64,000 bases of DNA from Cepaea nemoralis (taxonomy: Eukaryota; Mollusca; Gastropoda; Stylommatophora; Helicidae): positions 1-64,000 of the forward strand of contig JACEFZ010013277.1 in the NCBI GenBank assembly GCA_014155875.1, given 5' to 3'. Shown here piece after piece: positions 45,610 through 57,142 of the stretch. A program made the translations under genes and the position numbers. The notes below the pieces were generated by a model. The model searched no databases. It was not told the DNA's origin and worked only from the letters and a program-made list of their open reading frames with translations. Position 1 is the first letter of the stretch. Each line of letters starts with the position of its first letter.

Positions 45610-48600
45610 TGTAGCATGATGGAACAGAATCCCCATTTCCAGTCCGACACATTTCATGAGGATACTTTAAGTCTTAACGGGGACCATCCCAAATATAAGG
45701 GCTATTCTTAGATCGTAGGTTCCAGAACGAGTTGGGGGAGGCGGCGGTATGCACTTGTCTTTTGATTGGTTCATAAGTAATGAGCCCACGCTATTCTTGG
45801 GCCATATTTTAAAATCTAATTAGTTTGAGCGGGGATCTCACCAGGAGCGGTCGCTAGAGTTATGTGATGTCCCAACAATGCCCGTAAAGATTCAATAATA
45901 TATTGTTCTCTGGACAACAGGTACCACTTTAAAACATACTTTAATGTTGTGGCTAAACCTAATGTACGAAAGAGAAGAATATAAGAGTATTTTATGAATA
46001 AAATGTGAAAGTGGAAAACCTAACTTCTGTGCGCCAGAATTCTGAATATTGCTTCTTCAACCTTGACACGTCTTTCACGCTGTATACTCCAAGTGCATAT
46101 CAATCCCTTGTTGTGACTGGTTGCGTATGCTTGAGGAATGTAGTACACTCATGCAGATTCGCAAACCCAAACCCCTTGTGCATTCTACATGTCTAGGATG
46201 ACTTATTCTTAAAATCAACTGTACCTTTGCTCTCGTGCGAGTTAACAAATGGCAGTCTGAATGGGAATGAGTGATGAAACATGTACAAGTTCCTTTGTAA
46301 AACGCAGAGAATGATGGAGTGAGTGAGTTGGTGATTTAATAAATAGCCTCTCACATTAGTAGAAAGAAAGATGCTTCAAATATCCACATGTAAACAGGAC
46401 GGTGATGGCACGCCAGAATTGCTAAGTCCATGTGATGCCTGGTCGCTATAAGCTCAAGAGAATTACTATAATTTCTCTTTGAAGTATTACACTGTACCTC
46501 TACTGTTGGATGGTTCATATAAACTAGTTCCTCAGAGAACCATAGGTGTGTGAACCTGTGTCTCAGTTGGCTGAATATAATGTATGGCTCATGCAAACTT
46601 ACAAGGACTAAACATGTTTTCCACATATGTGCTTGGTGCATATGTGAACAATTGTGTATGCAATTGAGCTTCTGTTACCTACTGTGGACATTACTCAGTG
46701 GGGAAAGAGCACATGATGATGATGATGTACCTGTGAGACAAGTCTGGTGAAAAAGGGGTGAGGTCTGGCATTGCTGTGTGAATATGGAATCGGACATTCA
46801 TGCACCAACATCACAGCCATAGGAATGGATGTCTGGTCTGCTAATTGGGTAAATGCCATTAGTTAATACATAATGCATATTGCAGTTGTAAATGCCTATT
46901 TTCCATTTCCCTTCACAATGCCTGTCCCATGTTGCTATGTCACAATGATTGCTGTACTGTGTCTGGTCCTCCTTGTGCCCAGGTCTACTGTGGTTCAAAC
47001 ATGGTGGAACTTAGACCACATAAATGCTTGTAATTGTGTTAAGCTACCCTGTCTCAGCATATGGTCTTGTGATTACCACAGTACATCAGAGTGAAATTCA
47101 CTACATCATCAACCTTAACCTTCCCCATCTCCATCTGTGTATGTTAATGTATGATAACATCATCTTTTAACACATGTGAAGAGATGTTGTGCCATTCTAT
47201 ATATCAACAGAGAACAGAGGATGGAGGAGAGGCATCCATATATCATCTGGGAAAACTAACCAGTAGTCCCAGAATCCAGAACCAACTCTCTACAAGTGAA
47301 ATCTTCTAGAACCCACAATATGGGAATTTCCTAGAGACTTTCAGCTCAGCTCTCAAACAGCTGGATATAAATAAGGGAGAAAAATAGTTCTGAGGACTCC
47401 AGTGATCATAATTATCAGAATCATCTGAGAATGAAAACAACAAGTCTGGTTGTTAACCCCATTCAAGGACAACTTGTGAAATGACTGGTGCAATGGATTG
47501 TTTAGCTAGGACTTATCTTAGTTAATCTCCAGCCTGGTGCTCACACAGTGTTTTCAGAATGAAGACTTGAGATAGACTGAGAAGGAAGAACGCTGGGACA
47601 TGTTTGTATCTTAGATCTTCCTCTACAGGAAAAGTAGAACAAATTCCTAAGTGTCAACTTCATGAACAGTCAGCGTACGTGAGATAGACTGAGGAGAAGG
47701 AAGAAGACTGGGACATGTTTGTATCTTAGATCTTCCTCTACAGGAAAAGGAGAACAACATCCTAAGTCTCAACTTCATAAACAGTCAACTCACCAGTGGA
47801 AGACAAGGCTGTAGCTTTTCTTCAAACTGTGACAGTAGGGGATAATTAGTCAGACTTGGAAAATCATCATGGGGAAAACTGCAACCTGAGCTTGTCCAAC
47901 ACCCATCATAGGTGCTAAAAGAATTAAACAGACCAGTGGAGCAGAATGTCCCTATGCTTGCCCCAGGTTATGGCTTACCTGGGTTTGCCCTCATTAACAG
48001 TGGAAGAAGGATAAAAGTCAATTATGGAGTGGTAATTAGAGAGGAGAGGAGGAGTGGAGTAGTTGTTGGGTGGTGGAGTAAATAAGAAGTGTTGTATCTT
48101 GTTTATCAACCTGCATGTGTGACATATTTTATGCATTTTCTATGCAATCATTAAAATGTTGACATGACAGGAGATGAGGCAATGGTCACCACTCTACTTA
48201 CCATCAACTCAATAAATTGTGTATTCAATGGACCAGTGTTTCAAGTACATGTCCCCAGTGAATTTCTTGTACAGTTGCTGTCAAGTGTTGTCTCTGGTGA
48301 CTGTCTTAAGTGCTGTGGTTGGTTATACATATTGTGAAAAGTCCTGTATAGATGTTGTCAGGTATCTCATGATGTCTATCTTGTACACTTGTGGTGTAAA
48401 CCATTCCTTGTGAATGTATGTTCCACTTTTGTCAAGAAACTGTCATGTAGATGTCCTGTCTAACAGATGTAATGTACAGTTATTGTTAAAGTTTGTTTGT
48501 CTGCAAAAATTGAAGGACTACTTGAACTGATATAGGTCATAATGACAAAATAAAGAAAGAAGAGATCTAGGTGACGGACGAACAGCACACTGGCAACATT

Positions 48601-48903
48601 ATGTTGAGTGAGAGGGATCCTCAGTTGTCCAGGCGCTAATAGTTCAGATCTTTTCTGGCCTTAAGGGAACCTTTTACTTCTTTTATAAATTTCTGTGTAG
48701 ATACATAGTGGTCTCACAGTGGGGGTTTGAGCCAAAGAAAAATGTTCTCCAAAAAGGCTATTGCGGGAATGATTAGCTCATTTGAGTGACCTCTAGACAA
48801 AACGTGCTAAATCATATCCTTTATCTTGTTATTTATTATTCAAGATATATCTCCAGAGAACACTACAAACTAGGTCCTCTGGCAACTCAATCAAACATGT
48901 CAC
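45610..48903. other. 3.3 kb of unassigned, largely single-copy-looking sequence
   Basis: No exon, transposon end or RNA is recognised. A 112-bp tandem duplication lies at 47569-47792. Open frames are short and unsupported. This is the longest stretch in the right half without a recognisable repeat, bounded by TGTA arrays on both sides. Confidence 0.5.
47569..47792. repeat. 112-bp tandem duplication
   Basis: Two copies starting GAGATAGACTGA at 47569 and 47681 share TGGGACATGTTTGTATCTTA and the following text, with a few differences. Confidence 0.85.
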
Positions 48904-48934
<31 letters not shown>

Positions 48935-49176
48935 TGTATGTATGTATGTATGTATGTATGTATGTATGTATGTATGTATGTATGTATGTATGTATGTATG
49001 TATGTATGTATGTATGTATGTATGTATGTATGTATGTATGTATGTATGTATGTATATATGTAGGTAGGTAGGTAGGTAGGTAGGTAGTTAGGTATGTATG
49101 TATGTATGTATGTAGGTAAGTAGGTAGGTAGGTAGGTAGGTATGTATGTATGTATGTATGTATGTATGTATGTATG
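48904..49176. repeat. (TGTA)n/(TAGG)n array before A3
   Basis: TGTA units with two TAGG-rich patches (about 49061-49092 and 49113-49141). It leads straight into the truncated 5' end of A3. Confidence 0.95.
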
Positions 49177-51321
49177 GCCAACAGCCAGACTCTGCAGCCC
49201 TTTATTGATAAGAAGAAGAAAGCTCTCTTAAGAAACAAGGAAAGACCAACGCGTAACACTCTGAGTGAGCTTAGGCAAGCTTGGAAGGATGTGCAAAAGG
49301 CTGCCAGGCAGTGTGCAAATGATTATTGGATCAAGTTATGTGAGTCCATTAAAATCGCAAGTGATAAGGGAGACATAAGAAGCATGTATGAAGGAATAAA
49401 GAAAGCCTGTGGTCCAGTGATCAAAAGAAGTGCACCATTGAAAATCTTGACTGGAGAAATCATCACTGATAAGAAACAGCAGATGGACAGATGGGTAGAG
49501 CACTATTTGGAGCTTTACTCAAGTGAGACCAAACTAGCGGATGATGCCCTCAACGCCATAGAGGCTCTACCAACTCTTGACCACCTGGACACACTTCCCA
49601 CCATAACAGAAGTTAAGTGTGCTATAAATGAACTTGCATCTGGCAAGGCTCCAGGTAAGGATGGGATTCCAATAGAGGTTATCAGGAGTGGGCAAGACAC
49701 ACTCACTCTACAGATCCACCAGCTAATAGAGCTATGCTGGCGTGAAGGACAAGTCCCACAGGATTTCAAAGATTCAAGCATCATAACACTGTACAAGAAC
49801 AAGGGCGATCGGAGCGACTGCAACAACTATAGATGTATCTCACTTCTGTGTATTGTTGGAAAAGTATTTGCCAGAATTGTTCTGCGCAGACTTCAAGTCC
49901 TAGGAGATCAAGTCTACCCCGAATAACAGTGTGGCTTTCGACAGAACCGGTCTACCACTGATATGATATTCTCATTGCGACAAATGCAAGAAAAATGCCG
50001 TGAACAGAATCACCCGCTGTTTATTGCCTTCATCGACCTCACAAAGGCATTTGATTTGGTCAGTCGTGAGGGTCTGTTCAAGGCACTAAAGACGATTGGC
50101 TGCCCGCCAACTCTTCTGTCCATTGTGGAATCGTTCCACACAGGCATGAAGGGTATAATCAAGTTTGATGGTGCAACGTCTGAAGAATTTGAAATCAAGA
50201 GTGGAGTTAAGCAAGGTTGTGTACTAGCTCCCACCCTCTTTGGAATATACTTTTCACTTCTACTGAAATATGCATTTCGTGATCAGGATGGTGGTATATA
50301 CATTCACTCACGCTCAGATGGCGGCCTCTACAATGCTCAGAGATTGAAGGCTAAAACCAAAATTAGGAGGGTACTGATCAGAGAGTTGCTTTTTGCAGAT
50401 GATGCTGCAGTTACGACCCACTCTGAGGAAGAATTGCAATGTCTACTATCTGCATTCTCCAATGCTTGTTCTGAATTTGGTTTAACAAATAGCAAAAAGA
50501 AGACACAGATTATGTCACAAGGTGCACATGGGGTACCATCAATCTTTATTAACGACGCCGAACTAGAGATAGTAGACCATTTTACATATCTAGGATCAGT
50601 GATAAATAGCAAATTATCCCTAGATCAGGAAATCAACATCCGGATTGGTAAGGCAGCAACAACAATGAACAGGTTAAGAAAAAGAGTCTGGGAGAACAGG
50701 AAGCTTACTGCCAAAACAAAAGTCCTTGTCTATCAAGCCTGTGTCCTTAGTACTCTTCTCTATGGCAGTGAAACCTGGACAACTTACTCACACCAAGAGA
50801 ACAACTTAAACAGCTTTCATATGCGGTGTCTGCGAAGAATTCTTGGTATTAAGTGGCAAGACAAAATCACAAATACTGAAGTATTGGAAAGATCAGGTTG
50901 TGTGACAGTTTATTCCATGCTCAGTCTTCGTAGACTTAGATGGATAGGACATCTTAGGAGGATGGATGATGGTAGAATACCAAAGGATATCTTTTTTGGT
51001 GAATTACAGATGGGTAAGAGATCTCAGGGTCGGCCTCTACTACGATACAAAGATGTGTGTAAGCGGGACATGATTGATACAGGCATTGATAATGCACATT
51101 GGGAGCAAGTCGCCGCTGAACGTGTTGCATGGAGGGCAAATATCAGAAATGGAATAAAGTCAAAGGAGAAAATTATTGCAGAAAAGTCACACACCAAGCG
51201 TTTGAGACGTAAGATGGTGCATGATGGTGGAAATGACCACGTGTTCACATGCACCCACTGTGAACGGACATTTACAGCGCAAATTGGCCTTATCAGTCAC
51301 ACTCGCTACCGCCACAGTTAA
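49177..51321 (+). pseudogene. Truncated RT-C2H2 polyprotein of LINE A3
   Basis: An open segment to 49926, then 49963-51321 in the same frame. RT motifs: SGKAPGKDGIPIEV, CGFRQNRSTTDMIFSLRQMQ, FIDLTKAFDLVSREG, SGVKQGCVLAPTLFG, ELLFADDAAV. After these come post-RT text (FGELQMGKRSQGRPLLRYKD) and a C2H2 finger (FTCTHCERTF..H). The endonuclease is missing, so it cannot nick its own targets. Confidence 0.9.
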
Positions 51322-51379
51322 AAGTTATTATGCCTTTTTAAAGCACAAACTATCGGCTGTCAAGACAGCAAGGTGCCAA
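49177..51379 (+). mobile_element. LINE family A, copy A3
   Basis: 2.2 kb, with the same 5' breakpoint (GCCAACAGCC after TGTATG) as A2 and A4, ending in AAGGTGCCAAT then TGTA. It is intact at the insertion point of family C and so supplies the empty site. The only interruption of its truncated frame is the shared TAA at 49924-49926. Confidence 0.92.
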
Positions 51380-51925
51380 TGTATGTATGTATGTATGTAT
51401 GTATGTATGTATGTATGTATGTATGTATGTATGTATGTATGTATGTATGTATGTATGTTTGTATGTTTGTATGTATGTATGTATGTATGTATGTATGTAT
51501 GTATGTATGTATGTATGTATGTATGTATGTATGTATGTATGTATGTATGTATGTATGTATGTATGTATGTATGTATGTATTTATGTATGTATGCATGCAT
51601 GTATGTATGTTTGTTTGTTTGTTTGTTTGTTTGTTTGTATGTATGTATGTATGTATGTATGTATGTATGTATGTATGTATGTATGTATGTATGTATGTAT
51701 GTATGTTAGTATGTATGTATGTATGTATGTATGTATGTATGTATGTATGTATGTATGTATGTATGTATGTATGTATGTATGTATGTATGTATGTATGTAT
51801 GTATGTATGTATGTATGTATGTATGTATGTATGTATGTATGTATGTATGTATGTATGTATGTATGTATGTATGTATGTATGTATGTATGTATGTATGTAT
51901 GTATGTATGTATGTATGTATGTATG
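51380..51925. repeat. (TGTA)n array between A3 and A4
   Basis: About 545 bp of TGTA, with TTTG patches (51606-51636) and a few point variants. Confidence 0.97.
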
Positions 51926-54075
51926 GCCAACAGCCAGACTCTGCAGCCCTTGATTGATAAGAAGAAGAAAGCTCTGTTAAGAAACAAGGAAAGACCAACG
52001 CGTAACACTCTGAGTGAGCTTAGGCAAGCTTGGAAGGATGTGCAAAAGGCTGCCAGGCAGTGTGCAAATGATTATTGGATCAAGTTATGTGAGTCCATTC
52101 AAATCGCAAGTGATAAGGGAGACATAAGAAGCATGTATGAAGGAATAAAGAAAGCCTGTGGTCCAGTGATCAAAAGAAGTGCACCATTGAAAACCTTGAC
52201 TGGAGAAATCATCACTGATAAGAAACAGCAGATGGACAGATGGGTAGAGCACTATTTGGAGCTTTACTCAAGTGAGACCAAACTAGCGGATGATGCCCTC
52301 AACGCCATAGAGGCTCTACCAACTCTTGACCACCTGGACACACTTCCCACCATAACAGAAGTTAAGTGTGCTATAAATGAACTTGCATCTGGCAAGGCTC
52401 CAGGTAAGGATGGGATTCCAATAGAGGTTATCAGGAGTGGGCAAGACACACTCACTATACAGATCCACCAGCTAATAGAGCTATGCTGGCGTGAAGGACA
52501 AGTCCCACAGGATTTCAAAGATTCAAGCATCATAACACTGTACAAGAACAAGGGCGATCGGAGCGACTGCAACAACTATAGAGGTATCTCACTTCTGTGT
52601 ATTGTTGGAAAAGTATTTGCCAGAATTGTTCTGCGCAGACTTCAAGTCCTAGGAGATCAAGTCTACCCGGAATAACAGTGTGGCTTTCGACAGAACCGGT
52701 CTACCACTGATATGATATTCTCATTGCGACAAATGCAAGAAAAATGCCGTGAACAGAATCAACCACTGTTTATTGCCTTCATCGACCTCACAAAAGCATT
52801 TGATTTGGTCAGTCGTGAGGGTCTGTTCAAGGCACTAAAGAAGATTGGCTGCCCGCCAACTCTTCTGTCCATTGTGGAATCGTTCCACACAGGCATGAAG
52901 GGTATAATCAAGTTTGATGGTGCAACTTCTGAAGAATGTGAAATCAAGAGTGGAGTTAAGCAAGGTTGTGTACTAGCTCCCACCCTCTTTGGAATATACT
53001 TTTCACTTCTACTGAAATATGCATTTCGTGATCAGGATGGTGGTATATACATTCACTCACGCTCAGATGGCGGCCTCTACAATGCTCAGAGATTGAAGGC
53101 TAAGACCAAAATTAGGAGGGTACTGATCAGAGAGTTGCTTTTTGCAGATGATGCTGCAGTTACGACCCACTCTGAGGAAGAATTGCAATGTCTACTATCT
53201 GCATTCTCCAATGCTTGTTCTGAATTTGGTTTAACAAATAGCAAAAAGAAGACACAGATTATGTCACAACGTGCACATGGGGTACCATCAATCTTTATTG
53301 ACGACGCCGAACTAGAGATAGTAGACCATTTTACATATCTAGGATCAGTGGTAAATAGCAAATTATCCCTAGATCAGGAAATCAACATCCGGATTGGTAA
53401 GGCAGCAACAACAATGAACAGGTTAAGAAAAAGAGTCTGGGAGAACAGGAAGCTTACTGCCAAAACAAAAGTCCTTGCCTTGTCTATCAAGCCTGTGTCC
53501 TTAGTACTCTTCTCTATGGCAGTGAAACCTGGACAACTTACTCACACCAAGAGAAAAACTTAAACAGCTTTCATATGCGGTGTCTGCGAAGAATTCTTGG
53601 TATTATGTGGCAAGACAAAATCACAAATACTGAAGTATTGGAAAGATCAGGTTGTGTGACAGTTTATTCCATGCTCAGTCTTCGTAGACTTAGATGGATA
53701 GGACATCTTAGGAGGATGGATGATGGTAGAATACCAAAGGATATCTTTTTTGGTGAATTACAGATGGGTAAGAGATCTCAGGGTCGGCCTCTACTACGAT
53801 ACAAAGATGTGTGTAAGCGGGACATGATTGATACAGGCATTGATAATGCACATTGGGAGCAAGTCGCCGCTGAACGTGTTGCATGGAGGGCAAATATCAG
53901 AAATGGAATAAAGTCAAAGGAGAAAATTATTGCAGAAAAGTCACACACCAAGCGTTTGAGACGTAAGATGGTGCATGATGGTGGAAATGACCACGTGTTC
54001 ACATGCACCCACTGTGAACGGACATTTACAGCGCAAATTGGCCTTATCAGTCACACTCGCTACCGCCACAGTTAA
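51926..54075 (+). pseudogene. Truncated RT-C2H2 polyprotein of LINE A4
   Basis: Open to the TAA at 52673, then 52712-53563, then a frame change caused by the 5-bp duplication, then 53575-54075. Domain order is as in A3. Lesions beyond the shared nonsense codon are private to this copy. Confidence 0.88.
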
Positions 54076-54133
54076 AAGTTATTATGCCTTTTTAAAGCAC
54101 AAACTATCGGCTGTCAAGACAGCAAGGTGCCAA
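51926..54133 (+). mobile_element. LINE family A, copy A4
   Basis: 2.2 kb, head-to-tail with A3, with the same breakpoint and the same TAA (52673-52675). It differs from A3 by a 5-bp tandem duplication near 53474-53482 and by scattered substitutions, including a Gly codon in the RGIS motif where A2 and A3 have Cys. Confidence 0.92.
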
Positions 54134-54810
54134 TGTATGTATGTATGTATGTATGTATGTATGTATGTATGTATGTATGTATGTATGTATGTATGTATGT
54201 ATGTATGTATGTATGTATGTATGTATGTATGTATGTATGTATGTATGTATGTATGTATGTATGTATGTATGTATGTATGTATGTATGTATGTATGTATGT
54301 ATGTATGTATGTATGTATGTATGTATGTATGTATGTATGTATGTATGTATGTATGTATGTATGTATGTATGTATGTATGTATGTATGTATGTATGTATGT
54401 ATGTATGTATGTATGTATGTATGTATGTATGTATGTATGTATGTATGTATGTATGTATGTATGTATGTATGTATGTATGTATGTATGTATGTATGTATGT
54501 ATGTATGTATGTATGTATGTATGTATGTATGTATGTATGTATGTATGTATGTATGTATGTATGTTTGTTTGTTTGTTTGTTTGTATGTATGTATGTATGT
54601 ATGTATGTATGTATGTATGTATGTATGTATGTATGTATGTATGTATGTATGTATGTATGTATGTAGGTTGGTAGGTAGGTATGTATGTATGTATGTATGT
54701 ATGTATGTAGGTAGGTAGGTAGGTAGGTAGGTATGTATGTATGTAGGTATGTATGTATGTATGTATGTATGTATGTATGTATGTATGTATGTATGTATGT
54801 ATGTATGTAT
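54134..54810. repeat. (TGTA)n array split by the gypsy element (left part)
   Basis: TGTA repeat from the 3' end of A4, with TTTG (54563-54582) and TAGG patches (54664-54680, 54708-54731). It resumes at 62967 after the gypsy insertion. Confidence 0.97.
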
Positions 54811-55105
54811 TGTAACAGTGAGGGATTCTAGGTTAGGAGTAAAGAGTTAAGGAATGCTGCGCATTCCTTGACTAGGGGGGAAAACCATAGTGAACGTGTG
54901 TGCACGAATGAAGAAGGGTATCTAGGTAAACACACACGTCACTTGGGGGCCAGCGAGAACAGATGTCAACACCGAGAAGGGAGTCTCCATCATATGTGCT
55001 GAGCTAGAATGATTCATCAATAAAATCCTTTTCTAACAACGCGAAGACTGACTTGTCTGGTGCTATACGTTCACGATCATAGCCTTTGTGTGTAGCACTG
55101 TCACA
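54811..55105 (+). repeat. 5' LTR of the gypsy element
   Basis: 295 bp from TGTAACAGTG to GTCACA. It contains a 9-bp-arm palindrome at 54849-54869 (AAGGAATGC, TGC, GCATTCCTT) and an AATAAA hexamer at 55019-55024, which may serve as the polyadenylation signal. Confidence 0.93.
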
Positions 55106-55116
55106 CAAGGCTGATT

Positions 55117-55134
55117 TGGTGCCTTTGACCTTAC
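55117..55134 (+). promoter_or_regulatory. Possible primer binding site
   Basis: TGGTGCCTTTGACC begins 12 bp after the 5' LTR. A TGG start is typical of tRNA-primed sites, but the distance from the LTR is larger than usual and I cannot name the tRNA. Tentative. Confidence 0.35.
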
Positions 55135-56131
55135 GAAACATGGGAGGTCGCGGAGAGAGAATACCGCCATAGTTATGTCGGGCATGTCCGGAGAAGTAAT
55201 TAATTTGAAAAACAACAGATGAAAGCCGACTGTTGGTAGCTGTTCTGGGTTTGCACTAGATTCCTGATTAAGAAGGAGATCCAAATTCAAGGTCAGCGCT
55301 AAAGAAAAGGTTTGAGTGATACTTATTTTTTTGAAAGACTGATGTTATTGCATAATTAGGAAATTAGTTGGAGAACTGACCAACGCAAAATGCTATAAGT
55401 AATGCCGTTCTGCATCAAAAATCAGTAAGAAAAAAATGAGTTTTAACCCGTGGGACTGTTGAAGGTGAACTCAAGGTTATGGTACGAATTCCAGAATTAT
55501 GAAATCAAGGTCTGCAATACTTTATACTTTCAACTATTTAAACTGACCATGGCGAGAGTTCCACATGAAAATAAGAGACTGGATAGCGTCAGCTTTAAGT
55601 CCGGTTGTTGTTGACTGGATTACGTTTGATATATATGAAAGTCACAGATTGCTGCTGGGAAAGTAAGTTTTTTTTGCTGAAGTCGTGAGCAATTGTCGCT
55701 TCTTGCATGAAGGTGAACTTATCTGAAGGGAATCTACAGTAATCGAGCAGGTAATCAAAGTCTTGTTGCGAGCCTGATATCGAGCGTGATCAACGTCAGG
55801 AAATAATTGGAAATAATCTGAATTCGACTTCAAGTAAATTAGTAAGGAAAGAAATCCAGACGCTCTTCGTTGTTCTGATCATTTTAACGAGCTTGATTAG
55901 AGTCTTTTTTTTATGTGGTGTAGGAAATTCTGAATCAGGAGGTCATTTAAATTCTTTTATCAAAATTCAGGGTTGAAACAGGAATATTTCTTCGTCAGGA
56001 TCTTCGATTGGAGGATTTAGTTAAGTTAATTAGATAATATTAGAGTAATTAACAGATTGTGTATTGTTGCTGGGTTTGAAATCAATATTGTTGAAATATT
56101 TGTATATTGCTTGATAATTATAAATTTTAGG
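55135..56131. other. Gypsy 5' leader
   Basis: About 1 kb between the LTR and gag with no supported frame. It is AT-rich and likely holds packaging and internal regulatory signals, which I cannot identify. Confidence 0.5.
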
Positions 56132-57142
56132 ATGGAATCCCAAGATTTTTCACAGGTACTCACTGGAGTTGGCGGGGCAATATCAAGGTTGGATGCGGTG
56201 TTAAGACAACAGAATATAAGCAATGATGTTGAAAGATTTAGTGGTCAAGCAAATCAGTTTAAGAAATGGATTATTTCCATTGAAAAACATGCATATTTAG
56301 TAAATGCTACAGACGCAGAGAAAAAGAACTTGGCATACAGAACAAGTACAAGCCCAGTTTCTGACCATATTAGAAGAAAGTTAGAAGCAGCAGGAGGTGA
56401 AACTTGGGAAGAATTCAAAGATGATCTCGCAAGAAAATATGCTGAAATTACTGATCCACAACACGCATTCTCAGTATTGAGACAGACTAGACAAAACAGC
56501 ACAGAAAGTGTTCAGCTATACAGTGACAGGTTAATCAACTTAGCTGAAGAGTCATTCTTAGGACAGAATGTACGAGCAGAGGAAGTGGAACGGATGTTGG
56601 TAGGGATTTTTGTTGATGGAATTAAGTCAGATGGATTGAAATTTAAATTATTAAGAGAGAATCCTGCAAGATTGTCACAAGCGGTAGATATCGCTATACA
56701 AGAGGAAAGCTTGAGGAGGAGGTTTAGGCTAAGGGTAGGACGAGAGTTAGGTAGTAGTTCAGAAGATAGAATTGAAGAACCTATGGAAATAGGTCAGTAT
56801 AGACATGGATGGAGAGGAAGACGAGGAGAAATACAGATGGTGCAAAGAAACGAGAATGTATATAATCAAGATAGAAGAGGACAAGTGAGAAATACTGTAA
56901 GAAACATGGAAGGTAACACAAATAACTCGAATGTGGTTTGTTGGGGATGTCACCAACGTGGGCACATTTTTCGCTTTTGTGGTAACAGAAGTGGCCCATC
57001 GATTACGCAAAATAGTAGAGGTGTTCAGACGAGTATACAGAATAGAATGGCAAATGGTAGACCAGCAAATTGGAATTCTGGAGAAATACAGAGAAATTTT
57101 AGAAGGTCAGGAAATCAGGGAAATTGGCATCCCGCTTATTGA
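56132..57142 (+). CDS. gag: Gypsy Gag protein
   Basis: 336 codons from the first ATG (MESQDFSQVL); an upstream extension of the frame lacks ATG. The N-terminal two thirds is a helical capsid-type region (WEEFKDDLARKYAEI and SVQLYSDRLINLAEE are typical retrotransposon Gag helices). It is followed by an Arg-rich stretch and one CCHC knuckle, CWGCHQRGHIFRFC, near residues 270-283. Gag assembles the particle that holds element RNA. The end overlaps pol by 40 nt in the -1 frame with a slippery heptamer at 57118-57124. Confidence 0.9.
   Translation: MESQDFSQVLTGVGGAISRLDAVLRQQNISNDVERFSGQANQFKKWIISIEKHAYLVNATDAEKKNLAYRTSTSPVSDHIRRKLEAAGGETWEEFKDDLARKYAEITDPQHAFSVLRQTRQNSTESVQLYSDRLINLAEESFLGQNVRAEEVERMLVGIFVDGIKSDGLKFKLLRENPARLSQAVDIAIQEESLRRRFRLRVGRELGSSSEDRIEEPMEIGQYRHGWRGRRGEIQMVQRNENVYNQDRRGQVRNTVRNMEGNTNNSNVVCWGCHQRGHIFRFCGNRSGPSITQNSRGVQTSIQNRMANGRPANWNSGEIQRNFRRSGNQGNWHPAY
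57118..57124 (+). promoter_or_regulatory. -1 ribosomal frameshift site (GGGAAAT)
   Basis: In the gag frame the heptamer reads G GGA AAT, the X XXY YYZ pattern. It lies 16 nt before the gag stop codon, inside the only window (57103-57142) where both frames are open. Slipping by -1 continues in pol with the codon TTG at 57124. A downstream stimulatory structure was not resolved. Confidence 0.75.
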
